Assembly: GCF_000719095.1 (NCBI RefSeq)
Contig: NZ_JOEH01000013.1
Location: 62,001 to 126,000 of the forward strand
Origin: Streptacidiphilus jeojiense
GTDB lineage: Bacteria > Actinomycetota > Actinomycetes > Streptomycetales > Streptomycetaceae
Length of the DNA stretch: 64,000 nt
Direction: 5' to 3'
The translations under genes were made by a program, and so were the position numbers. Shown here piece after piece: positions 55,524-63,830 of this stretch. The notes under the pieces were generated by a model, which searched no databases, had not been told where the DNA came from, and saw nothing but the letters and a program-made list of their open reading frames with translations. The stretch's first letter is position 1. Every line of letters starts with the position of its first letter.

Positions 55524-57296
55524 ATGGCTGTTGACGACCTGTTGCAGCTGCCGTTCACCCGGGATCCGGTGCGTCGCTCCGTCTACCCCGACGACATCTA
55601 CTTCCGCGAGACCGCGGCCCTGCTGGAACAGTGGGACGACGAACAACTCGACCGGATGCTCTGCCGCAGCAGTTTTGTGATGTTCAAACCCGATGCCGTG
55701 GTCGGCCGCCGGATCGAACCCGCGCTGGCCTTCCTGGCCGACCACGGTTTCCAGGTACTCGGCTGCGCAGTGCTCGAACTGGACCCGCGGATCCATCGGG
55801 AGCTGTGGCGCTACCAGCTCAACGCGGCGCCGCTGGCGGTGGTGCGGACGGTGGACCTGATCCTGGAGTCGGGCCCCTGCCTGCTGGTCGCCCTGCGCCA
55901 CGAGGGCACTGCGGCACCGGGGGAGACGGCGCCCGGTCTGCTGGCCGAGCTGAAGGGCTCGTCCGGCGACCGCGGGAAGCAGGGCGCGGGCGCGGCGACG
56001 CTGCGCACCGTGCTCGGCTGCGAGCTGCTGTGCCTCAACTTCGTGCACGCGCCGGACGATCCCGCTGACCTGGTCCGCGAACTGGGGGTGCTGCTGCCCC
56101 GGCCGGTGCGCGAGGCGGTGCTGGCGGTGCTGGCGGCCGAGGAACCGCCGCCGCGGGCCGGGGCGGACGTGCTGGACGCCGCGCGGCGGCTCTACGCCGC
56201 CCACCCCGCCCATCCGCTGGACCCCGGCGCGGCCCCGGTCCCCGAGGCGCTGCGCCGGCCCGGTCGGCTCTCCGGGCCCGAGCTGTCGGCGGCGCTGGAC
56301 GCGCTGGGCGACCCGGGCGATCCCCGTCCGCGCTGGGACCGGATCGTGATCGCGGCGCAGCTGGTCGAGGGACTCCCGGCCGAACGGCGGCCGCTGATCG
56401 GCCCGCCGCCGGGCGCGCGCAACGGCCACCGGGCCAGGAAGGCGGCCGGCAAGGCAGACGCGTCGGGTGTCGACACGGTGCGGTACGGCCCCGTGGACTG
56501 GGAGGGGCCGCCCCGGCGGTACGGGCCGGTGGAACGGGTCGCGGTGCTCTCCGACACCCACGGCAACGTCGCGGCACTGGCGGCGGTGCTGGCCGAGCCG
56601 GAGGTGCGCGCGGCCGACCTGGTCGTCCTGTGCGGGGATCTGACCTGGGGACCGGAGCCGCAGGCGACCTACGAGCTGATCGCCGGACTGGGCGAGCGGG
56701 CCCTGTGCGTGCGCGGCAACGGCGACCGCTACGCCAGGGAGATCGCGTCGGGAGTGCGGCAGCCCGCTCCGGACCGGCCGCGCGAGCGGTGGATCCCGGA
56801 CCGGCACTCCGCCGAGGCGATGGCCTTCCTCGCGGCCGTGCCGTTCGGCCTGGTGGTGGAGATCGAGACACTGGGCACGGCCTTCTTCTGCCACGGCTCG
56901 CCGCGCAGCGACCACGAACTGGTCACGCCGGGGACGTCGGCGGAGCGGTTCGCCGAGCTGGCCGGGAGCGCGGACGCCTCGGTCGGCGCCGGGGTGGGGC
57001 TCATCGTCACCGGCCACACCCATCTGCAGTTCGACCGGACGGTGGCCGGTCGGCGCAGTGTCGGACCCGGCAGTGTCGGCCTGCCCTACCACAGCGGCGA
57101 GCCGGGCACCGCCTACTGGACGCTGCTCGGTCCCGGCATCGCCCACCGGTCCACCCGCTACGACGTGACCGAGGCGGTGGAGCGTGCCCGCAGGTCCGGC
57201 GATCCGGGCGTCGACCGCTATGTGTCGACGCTGCTGGACCCGCCCACCCCCGAGGAGATCATTGCCGACGCCGAGGCGAGGCTATTTGCGAACTGA
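55524..57296 (+). CDS. fusion of NDK-like domain and calcineurin-type phosphoesterase
   Basis: A 590-residue fusion. Residues about 48-205 follow nucleoside-diphosphate kinase: SSFVMFKPDAVVGRRIEPAL at the start and LNFVHAPDDPADLVREL, whose His175 sits where NDK carries its phosphorylated His (NxxHGSD). Residues about 340-560 are a metallophosphoesterase with VAVLSDTHGN, LCGDLTWG, RGNGDRY, FFCHGSPRS and IVTGHTHLQF. A linker rich in Arg and Pro joins them. GGAG lies 5 bases before ATG 55524. It is the first gene of the forward cluster. The two domains may make or remove a phosphorylated or nucleotidylated intermediate. Confidence 0.75.
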   Translation: MAVDDLLQLPFTRDPVRRSVYPDDIYFRETAALLEQWDDEQLDRMLCRSSFVMFKPDAVVGRRIEPALAFLADHGFQVLGCAVLELDPRIHRELWRYQLNAAPLAVVRTVDLILESGPCLLVALRHEGTAAPGETAPGLLAELKGSSGDRGKQGAGAATLRTVLGCELLCLNFVHAPDDPADLVRELGVLLPRPVREAVLAVLAAEEPPPRAGADVLDAARRLYAAHPAHPLDPGAAPVPEALRRPGRLSGPELSAALDALGDPGDPRPRWDRIVIAAQLVEGLPAERRPLIGPPPGARNGHRARKAAGKADASGVDTVRYGPVDWEGPPRRYGPVERVAVLSDTHGNVAALAAVLAEPEVRAADLVVLCGDLTWGPEPQATYELIAGLGERALCVRGNGDRYAREIASGVRQPAPDRPRERWIPDRHSAEAMAFLAAVPFGLVVEIETLGTAFFCHGSPRSDHELVTPGTSAERFAELAGSADASVGAGVGLIVTGHTHLQFDRTVAGRRSVGPGSVGLPYHSGEPGTAYWTLLGPGIAHRSTRYDVTEAVERARRSGDPGVDRYVSTLLDPPTPEEIIADAEARLFAN

Positions 57297-57387
57297 CCGC
57301 CGGGCAGGTCCGAAATATCCGTCAAAGGACCTTCTCTCAAGGATAGTTGGCGATGCATCAGGTTCATCTGGCAGCAACTGAACGGTA

Positions 57388-57420
57388 TTGACAGGTACGC
57401 CGCCGTCATGTTGACCTGTC
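57388..57420 (+). promoter_or_regulatory. TTGACA element and inverted repeat before the precursor gene
   Basis: TTGACA at 57388-57393 overlaps GACAGGT (57390-57396), which is the complement of ACCTGTC (57414-57420) with 17 bases between. A matching -10 is not clear. The 170-base gap here is the only long one inside the forward cluster, so the peptide gene probably has its own promoter. Confidence 0.4.
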
Positions 57421-57466
57421 CCTGCTAAGGCCGTCGCACTGTCTCTCTTCTCTACAGGAGGAATTC

Positions 57467-57628
57467 ATGCAAACTGCCCCGCAGGCTCCCCAGCAGACCG
57501 CGACCAGGACGGGCACCGCGCCGGTCCTGCTGCTGCCCCGACTGGTCGAGCGGATGATCACCGAGCGCCAGGCCGTGCACATCGCCAAGTTCCGCACCAC
57601 CTGCACGGACTGCGTGCCGAACTACTGA
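57467..57628 (+). CDS. candidate RiPP precursor peptide, 53 residues
   Basis: AGGAGG sits 6 bases before ATG 57467. The peptide begins MQTAPQAPQQTATRTGTAP, has a central amphipathic helix VLLLPRLVERMITERQAVHI typical of recognition leaders, then AKFR and a C-terminal TTCTDCVPNY. The two Cys, Thr and Asp residues and terminal Tyr could form the modified core. It is too small to be an enzyme and lies inside an operon of modifying enzymes, which is why I call it a precursor. No known RiPP class was recognised from the core. Confidence 0.65.
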   Translation: MQTAPQAPQQTATRTGTAPVLLLPRLVERMITERQAVHIAKFRTTCTDCVPNY

Positions 57629-57699
57629 GCACCGAACCACCACTGAGCGCGGCAGCGCGCGTCGGCGGGCGGCCCGGTGCACCGGTCGGCCTGGCCGCG

Positions 57700-58845
57700 G
57701 TGCCCGGGATCGTCGACCGCTGCCGGGACGCCGCAGCCCGCGGAGTCGTGCTGCTGGCGCTGGACGGCCTGTCCTACGGGGTGGCCGAGCAGACCCTGGT
57801 GCACGCCCGGATCCGACCGCTGCTGTCGACCTTCCCCAGCACCTCGACCACGGCCTGGCTCACCGCCGTCACCGGTCTGGAAGCCGGTGAGCACGGTGCC
57901 GTCGGCATGGTCTACCGGGCCCCGGGGGCCGACGCGGTGACGCATCTGGTGTCCGGATCCCGCTACCGCTTCGGCGACGCGGCCGCCGCCGTGGGCCGGG
58001 GGACGGCAAAGCTGGTGCTGGGCGGGCCCACGCTCTTCGAACGGTGCGCCGAGTCGGAACAGAACCGGGCCGTCGTGGTCGGGGCCGAACTGGAGGGGCT
58101 GAGCGGGGAATGGGCCGAGGCGCTGTTGCGCGGCGCCGACGTCGTCCCCTCGGCGCCGGGCCCGCTGACCGACGACCCCGTCGAGGTGGTCCGGCGTGCG
58201 GTCCGGGACGTCGGCGCCCGACTCCTGGCCGAGCCACCGTCCCTGGTCTGGGCCTATGTGAATCTCGACGACCACATCCACCGCTTCGGCTACGACCGGC
58301 GGCTGCGCGATGCGGTCCGGCTGCTCGACCTGGCGGCCTGCCGTTGGGCCGAGGCGGGCTGGAGCGTGCTCGCCCACGCCGACCACGGCCAGACCCCCGT
58401 CACCCCGCGTGCCGAGCTGATCGACGCCTGGGCCCGGATGGACAGTCCGGCCCACTGCGTGCTGCCGGCCGGCGGCGCCGGACGGGTCCGCTGGATGTAT
58501 CCGCGCCCCGGGCACCGGCGGCGGCTCGCCGAGGAACTCCGGCAGGCGCTCGCCGGGCACGCGCTGGTGCTCTCGCCCGAGGACCTCGACGCCCAGGGCC
58601 TGCTGGCGGCCACGCCGGTGGTGCTGGAGCGCATCGGCGCGGTGGTGGCTGTGGCCACCTCCTCCTGCTTCCCCGTCCCGGACCCCGGCCTGGCCTGGGA
58701 GCACGGCGCCCGTTCCGAGGACGAGCTGCTGGTGCCGCTCGCCGCCTGGGGCGCCGACCCGTGGCCCGAACAGACCCCGTCCTCCCCGCCACCGGCAGCA
58801 CCGCCGGACCGGCCCCGTCCCAGTTCTGATGAGGAGACAGCGTGA
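57700..58845 (+). CDS. alkaline-phosphatase-superfamily phosphodiesterase/pyrophosphatase
   Basis: A 381-residue protein of the type I phosphodiesterase/nucleotide pyrophosphatase group. Metal and nucleophile residues are visible: LLALDGLSYG, then STFPSTSTTAWLTAVTGLEA (nucleophile Thr), HGAVGMVYR, YVNLDDHIHRFG and HADHGQTPV. The tail is Pro-rich. GTG 57700 has no ribosome site. The frame is open back to a CTG at 57625 that overlaps the precursor stop (CTGA), so a coupled CTG start giving a 25-residue longer protein is possible. It may cleave a nucleotide or phosphate from a peptide intermediate. Confidence 0.75.
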   Translation: MPGIVDRCRDAAARGVVLLALDGLSYGVAEQTLVHARIRPLLSTFPSTSTTAWLTAVTGLEAGEHGAVGMVYRAPGADAVTHLVSGSRYRFGDAAAAVGRGTAKLVLGGPTLFERCAESEQNRAVVVGAELEGLSGEWAEALLRGADVVPSAPGPLTDDPVEVVRRAVRDVGARLLAEPPSLVWAYVNLDDHIHRFGYDRRLRDAVRLLDLAACRWAEAGWSVLAHADHGQTPVTPRAELIDAWARMDSPAHCVLPAGGAGRVRWMYPRPGHRRRLAEELRQALAGHALVLSPEDLDAQGLLAATPVVLERIGAVVAVATSSCFPVPDPGLAWEHGARSEDELLVPLAAWGADPWPEQTPSSPPPAAPPDRPRPSSDEETA

Positions 58846-60062
58846 GCTCGGTCGTGTTCCGCAACAAGACCGGTGGTTCGGAGACCCTGCACGCGGCACC
58901 GGGGCAGACCCTGCTGGACGTGATGAGGGTCCACGGCATCCCCGCCAACGCCGTGCTGGCCTACCGGAACGGCGTGGTGATGCCGGAGGCCTCCGTAGTC
59001 ATCGGGGCCGACGACGTCATCGACCTGCGGCAGGTGCGGCACTACGACCTCGACGTGCTGCGCCGCCCCAAGGACCACGTCTACGCCGCACCGGACCCGG
59101 TCTACTCCAAGAGCATCCTCTTCGACCACGGAGGAACCCTGGAGCGGCGGACCGAGCAGCTGACCGCCGAGAGCTTCGTGGAGTACGTCGAGGAGACGTT
59201 CGTGCAGTCCATCGTGTCCGGCGGCACGATGCGCGCCGGGGACCGCATCGTCATCGGGCTCTCCGGTGGCCGGGACAGCGTGGCCTACCTCAAGCTGCTG
59301 GAGCGCACCCGGGGGCGCTGGCCCCAGGTCGACATGACCGCGGTGACCATCACCGGCCTGCCCGACTGGGAGGAGCCGGCCACCTTCCAGGCCGCCCTGG
59401 ACGCCTGCGCGGGCCTCGGCGTGGACCATGTGATCGTCACCGCCGAGGAGGTCGCCGAGCTCTTCAAGCTGCGTGAGTCCTTCGTCGACATCATGAACCG
59501 GGTCGTGGCCGGCGAGCACCGCAACATGAACATGGTGATCGGGCACCAGGTGCTCCGGCGGATGCTGGAGCGCGAGGCCGAGCGTGCCGGGGCCGGGGTC
59601 GTCGCCTTCGGCTTCAACGCGGACGACCTGGTCGCCAGCATGGTCACCTGGTTCACCACCGGGTACCGGATGGGCGGCATCCCGGTCCGGGAACTGGCCG
59701 GGATGCGCTACGTCTTCCCGCTCTACCGGATCACCAAGAAGGAACTGACCCTCTATCTGGAGCTGGTCGCACCGGAGCTGAACCGGCAGGGGGCGCCGGG
59801 CCGCTTCACCACCGGACCGGACGAGCGCTCGCTGGCCTACGCGATGGCCGACCACCTCTACGACCTGTGGCCGGGCATCGACTACTACGTCTTCAACGCC
59901 TTCGAGAACGTGCAGCGTTCGCTGTTGCCGCTGGTCGACGACCTGTGCCGGGTCTGCGGCGGGCGCTATGTGCTGATGGAGGGCGTCGCCAATCCCGCGG
60001 GCCTGTGCGACGTCTGCGGATTCCTGCAGAAGCAGGAGGCGTTGCGGCCGGACGCCGGATGA
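58842..60062 (+). CDS. fusion of ThiS-like domain, PP-loop ATPase and zinc finger
   Basis: A 406-residue fusion. Residues 1-66 are a ThiS/MoaD-like fold (TLHAAPGQTLLDVMRVHGIP). Residues 130-360 are a PP-loop ATPase with SGGRDS at 141-146 and downstream GFNADDLVASMVTWFTTGYR, resembling TtcA/Ncs6 enzymes that put sulfur into tRNA. The C-terminus has a zinc-finger-like CRVCGG…CDVCG. The GTG start overlaps the phosphodiesterase stop (GTGA). In a peptide cluster, sulfur transfer to the precursor (thioamide or thiocarboxylate) is the natural hypothesis, but tRNA thiolation remains possible. Confidence 0.72.
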   Translation: MSSVVFRNKTGGSETLHAAPGQTLLDVMRVHGIPANAVLAYRNGVVMPEASVVIGADDVIDLRQVRHYDLDVLRRPKDHVYAAPDPVYSKSILFDHGGTLERRTEQLTAESFVEYVEETFVQSIVSGGTMRAGDRIVIGLSGGRDSVAYLKLLERTRGRWPQVDMTAVTITGLPDWEEPATFQAALDACAGLGVDHVIVTAEEVAELFKLRESFVDIMNRVVAGEHRNMNMVIGHQVLRRMLEREAERAGAGVVAFGFNADDLVASMVTWFTTGYRMGGIPVRELAGMRYVFPLYRITKKELTLYLELVAPELNRQGAPGRFTTGPDERSLAYAMADHLYDLWPGIDYYVFNAFENVQRSLLPLVDDLCRVCGGRYVLMEGVANPAGLCDVCGFLQKQEALRPDAG

Positions 60063-61909
60063 CCGGGCCGGAGCTGCCCGCGCCGGGGCCCGGGTCCGGG
60101 CCCTGGTACCGGGAGTTCTTCACGGAGCCGTTCTGGGCGGTGGCCGGGCACGAGTACACCGCCGAGCGCACCGCGGCGGAGGTGGACTACCTGGCAGCCG
60201 TCCTGGACGGCTCCGCGCCCGGCCGCCGCGTGCTCGACCTGGGCTGCGGCACCGGGCGGCACGCGGTCGGGCTGGCCGGCCGGGGCTTCACGGTGACCGG
60301 GGTCGACGTCGGGGCCTGGGCCCTGGACCGGGCCGCCGAGGCCGCCGCGGCGGCGGGCGTCCGGGTGGACTGGCTGCGGCTCGACCTGCTCCGCGAACTG
60401 CCTTGGCCAGTGGGGGAGTTCGACGCTGTCCTGTGCGTCCAGTCGTTCGGCTGGGGGAGCGACGCCCAGCAGTTGCGGCTGCTCCGGAGGGTGCGCCGGG
60501 TGCTGGCACCGGACGGGGTCCTGCTGCTGGACCACTCCAATCTGCTGGCGATCACGGCCGACTACCGACCCCGGGCGAGCTTCGAGACCGAGGGGCTGCG
60601 GGCCGAGTTCCGCCGCAGCCTGCGGGTGCTGACCGGGCGCAGCGCCGGGCAGATCGAGGTCCGGCGCGACGGCCTGCCCACCGAACTGCTCAGCGACGAC
60701 GTGCGGCTCTACCAGCCGGCCGAGGTCGGCGACCTGCTGACCCGGGCCGGATTCACGGTCGAGCGGGCGGACGCCGGGTTCGTGGTCGGCCAGGAGGTCA
60801 CCGCGGCCACCCGCTATGTGCAGTTCCTCGCGCGCAGGACGGCAGGGCCCGGCGGGGGAGCGGGGGCGATCGCCCTCTGGTCCCACAGCCGGGCGGAAGC
60901 CGGGCTCGACCTGCGCTGGACACCGGACGAGGCCGAGTTCGTCGACGGGCCGGTCCGGGCGGCCTTCCAGGGACTCGGTCCCGACCATGCCCGGGCCTAC
61001 CACCTGACCGACCCCTTCGCCGGCGAGCAGTCCGCGCCGGTCCTGGCCGAGCACTTCGGCATGGAGCTGACCCCGGACATGGTGACCGCCGGGGCCGGGG
61101 CCACCGGCCTGCTGCAGGCGCTGGCCGGGCTGGCCGCGCCGGGGCCGGTGCTGCACCTGGCCGGTGGCCATCCCGACCTGCCGCGCTGGGCGGCCGACCT
61201 CGGCGCGGAGACCGTGCTGACGTCCCCGGACCGGCTCACCGCCGATCTGGACCGCTGCCTGCCGTCGATGCTGGTGCTCGACCGGCCCTCGCTGGCCGGC
61301 GAACTCGCCGACCGGGAGGCGGTGGCGGAGCTGGCAGCGGCGGCCCGGGACCGGGGCACGGTGCTGGTGGTGGACGAGGCCTACGCCAACTACACGGGTC
61401 CGGAAGCGAGTTGCGCGCCCCTGGTGGCGGAGCACGGGAACCTGGTGGTGCTGCGCAGCATCTCCAAGGCGTACTGCTGCGGTGGACTGCGGGTCGGCTT
61501 CGCCCTTGCCGCACCCGAACTGACGCGGTGGCTGCGCGAGTTCGCCCCGCCACTGGCGGCCAACAGCCACGGGCTCGCGGTGGCACTGCGGCTGCTGTCC
61601 CAGGGCGACGTCCTGGGCGGGCTGCGGGCCAGGATTGCCCAGGTGAAGCCGGGCGTGGCGGCGGCGCTGCGGAGGGTCGGGCTGGACCCGACCGAGGGCG
61701 ACCCCAGGCTGCCCTGGGTGACGGCGCCCGCGGACACCGAGACCCTGGCCGTCGTGGAGCGCCTGGGCATACGGGTCAAGGTAATCGACGGCCGACTGCT
61801 GAAGATCGCCGTGCCACTGTCGGAAGCCCGCCTGGCCGCCTTCCGCGCCCTGCTGCCCGAGCACGACGCCGATCCCCGGCCGGAGTTCGAGGGTGCGCAC
61901 CGTGCATAG
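60059..61909 (+). CDS. fusion of SAM methyltransferase and PLP aminotransferase
   Basis: A 616-residue fusion. Residues 40-260 are a class I methyltransferase (VLDLGCGTGRHAVGLAGRGF, DAVLCVQSFGW, APDGVLLLDHSN). Residues 275-610 are a fold-type I aminotransferase of the HisC/CobD kind (VVDEAYANYTGPEA, RSISKAYCCGGLRVGFALAA with PLP Lys470). ATG 60059 overlaps the upstream stop by four bases (ATGA). The pairing suggests consecutive methylation and amino-group chemistry on one substrate, perhaps a released amino acid or peptide end. Confidence 0.78.
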   Translation: MTGPELPAPGPGSGPWYREFFTEPFWAVAGHEYTAERTAAEVDYLAAVLDGSAPGRRVLDLGCGTGRHAVGLAGRGFTVTGVDVGAWALDRAAEAAAAAGVRVDWLRLDLLRELPWPVGEFDAVLCVQSFGWGSDAQQLRLLRRVRRVLAPDGVLLLDHSNLLAITADYRPRASFETEGLRAEFRRSLRVLTGRSAGQIEVRRDGLPTELLSDDVRLYQPAEVGDLLTRAGFTVERADAGFVVGQEVTAATRYVQFLARRTAGPGGGAGAIALWSHSRAEAGLDLRWTPDEAEFVDGPVRAAFQGLGPDHARAYHLTDPFAGEQSAPVLAEHFGMELTPDMVTAGAGATGLLQALAGLAAPGPVLHLAGGHPDLPRWAADLGAETVLTSPDRLTADLDRCLPSMLVLDRPSLAGELADREAVAELAAAARDRGTVLVVDEAYANYTGPEASCAPLVAEHGNLVVLRSISKAYCCGGLRVGFALAAPELTRWLREFAPPLAANSHGLAVALRLLSQGDVLGGLRARIAQVKPGVAAALRRVGLDPTEGDPRLPWVTAPADTETLAVVERLGIRVKVIDGRLLKIAVPLSEARLAAFRALLPEHDADPRPEFEGAHRA

Positions 61910-63830
61910 GCTCGAACAGCTGGTCGCCGAGCTCCACCGGGAGATCGACGCGGACCGGGCGATGCGACGGGTGGCCCGACTGGTCGCCTGGGACCGCTAC
62001 CAGGGCTCCGCCGACATCGCCACGGCCGCCGACTACGTCGCCGCGGAGGCCGAACGGGCCGGCCTGGTCGACGTCGAGGTGCTGGACTTCCCCGCGGACG
62101 GCAGGACCTCCTGGTGGACCTTCACCGCCCCGGGATCCTGGACCCCGCGTTCGGCGCGGCTGTGGATCGGGGACGGGGCGCCGCTGGTCGCCTACCCCGC
62201 CCAGCCCTACGGTCTGGCGGCCGGATCGGCGGCTGCCGACCTACCAGCCGCGCCGCTGGCCCTTGCGGAGCAAGGGAATTGGCCGGTGGGCGCGGTGGTG
62301 CTGGTGGACTCGCCGGAGCGGCTCGGCCCCGGTCTCTTCGCCCGGCTGCGGGACGAAGGTGCCAAGGGCTTCTGCGTGGTCACCCACCCGGATCGCCCCG
62401 ACCAGGTGGGTCGCGTCGAACTCCCGGTCGGCGGAGCCCTGTTCGGCTTCAGTGTGACGGTTGCTCAGATCGAGCGGCTGCGGACGGCGCAGCGGCGCGG
62501 CGAGCCGGTCAGGGTGCTCGTCGACGTCGACACCGCGCCGCGTCGGATGCCGGTGGTGGTCGCCCGGACACCGGCCGGCGCCGGTGGGCGGGCGGAGGGA
62601 CCGGGCGTGCTGCTCGGCGCCCACCTGTGCCACCCCTCGCCCGGCGCCAATGACAACGCCTCCGGCGTCGCGGCCTCGCTCGCGGCGGGAGAGGTACTGG
62701 CGCGCCGTGCGCTGCGCTCTCCGGTGCGGTTCGTCTGGGCGCCCGAGTTCGTCGGGCTGGCCGCCTATGTCCACCGGGAGGTCGAACTGGGCAGGCCGCT
62801 GCCGGTGGCGGCGGTCAATCTCGACATGGTCGGCGAGGACCAGCGGCGCTGCGGCGGTCCGCTGATCGTCGAGCACGGGCCCGAGTACCTGCCGCACTTC
62901 CTCAACGCGCTGGTCGAGGCGTGCGTCCGGGCGCTGCCGCCCGCCGCCCGCTCCTACAGCGGCGCCGTCGGCTGCGACACCTGGGCCTGGCGGGCCACGC
63001 CCTTCGTCGGCGCCTCGGACCACGCCGTCCTCGCCGACCGGGCGATCGGCTGCCCCGCCGTGCAGCTGGGCCACTGGCCGGACCGGTTCAACCACTCCAG
63101 CGCGGACACCCTGGACAAGGTCGACCCGGACGAGCTGCGCCGGGCCGCCACCGTCGCCGCCGCCGCGCTGGCAGTGGTGGCCGGGGCGGACGCGCTCGGG
63201 CCGGTGACGGGTGCGGGAGAGCTGCTGGCCGGCCTGGTCAGCCGCTGGACGGCCGAGCGGATGACGGCCTGCCTGCCGCCGGGTGCCGACCGCCACGCGG
63301 CTGACCGGCTGGCCCGCCGTCGGCACTACGGCCAGGCCGCCCTGCGGACCCTGTTGCCGCTGGGCGCGGACCCCGGCCTGCTGGACGGCCACGCCCGGTG
63401 GTTGGAGCAGCTGCACAGCACGCTGTCGGCCGCGCTGCCCGGCGCGCCGCAGCCGAACGGGCCCGGGCACGAACCGGAACCGCCCGGCCCGGCCCTGGTC
63501 CGGGGCTGGTCCGGGCCGTTCAACCTGCGGGCGCTGATCGGGGCGGTCACCGAGCAGGACCGCAGCTGGTTCCTGGACGAGTCGCTGCGGGACCGGGGCG
63601 GCTTCTACGCCCGCGCCATGGCACTGGCCCAGAGCATCGACGGCCGCGCCGACGCGGCGGAGGTGGTCCGTACGGCCGAGCTCGACTCGGGCCTGGTCCT
63701 CGGCCGGGCCTTCGGCCCGCGCTTCCTGGCGGCGATGGTCCGATCCGGCTGGGCCGTCGAGGCGACGCCCGGGACCGAAGCGGCGGCAGAGGTAGGGGCG
63801 GAGATGACGGCAGGGGTGGCGACGGAGTGA
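61893..63830 (+). CDS. M28-like aminopeptidase with C-terminal extension
   Basis: A 645-residue di-zinc peptidase of the DUF4910/M28 group. Metal ligands: His244 and nearby His in AHLCHPSPGANDNASG (Asp254), Glu in VWAPEFVGLA, Asp in VNLDMVGEDQ, and the last His in DRFNHSSADTL. Residues about 440-645 are an extra helical domain (WFLDESLRDRGGFYARAMAL). The GTG at 61893 overlaps the previous gene by 17 bases; GTG 61902 is another choice. It may trim the leader or release a modified residue. Confidence 0.8.
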   Translation: MRTVHRLEQLVAELHREIDADRAMRRVARLVAWDRYQGSADIATAADYVAAEAERAGLVDVEVLDFPADGRTSWWTFTAPGSWTPRSARLWIGDGAPLVAYPAQPYGLAAGSAAADLPAAPLALAEQGNWPVGAVVLVDSPERLGPGLFARLRDEGAKGFCVVTHPDRPDQVGRVELPVGGALFGFSVTVAQIERLRTAQRRGEPVRVLVDVDTAPRRMPVVVARTPAGAGGRAEGPGVLLGAHLCHPSPGANDNASGVAASLAAGEVLARRALRSPVRFVWAPEFVGLAAYVHREVELGRPLPVAAVNLDMVGEDQRRCGGPLIVEHGPEYLPHFLNALVEACVRALPPAARSYSGAVGCDTWAWRATPFVGASDHAVLADRAIGCPAVQLGHWPDRFNHSSADTLDKVDPDELRRAATVAAAALAVVAGADALGPVTGAGELLAGLVSRWTAERMTACLPPGADRHAADRLARRRHYGQAALRTLLPLGADPGLLDGHARWLEQLHSTLSAALPGAPQPNGPGHEPEPPGPALVRGWSGPFNLRALIGAVTEQDRSWFLDESLRDRGGFYARAMALAQSIDGRADAAEVVRTAELDSGLVLGRAFGPRFLAAMVRSGWAVEATPGTEAAAEVGAEMTAGVATE

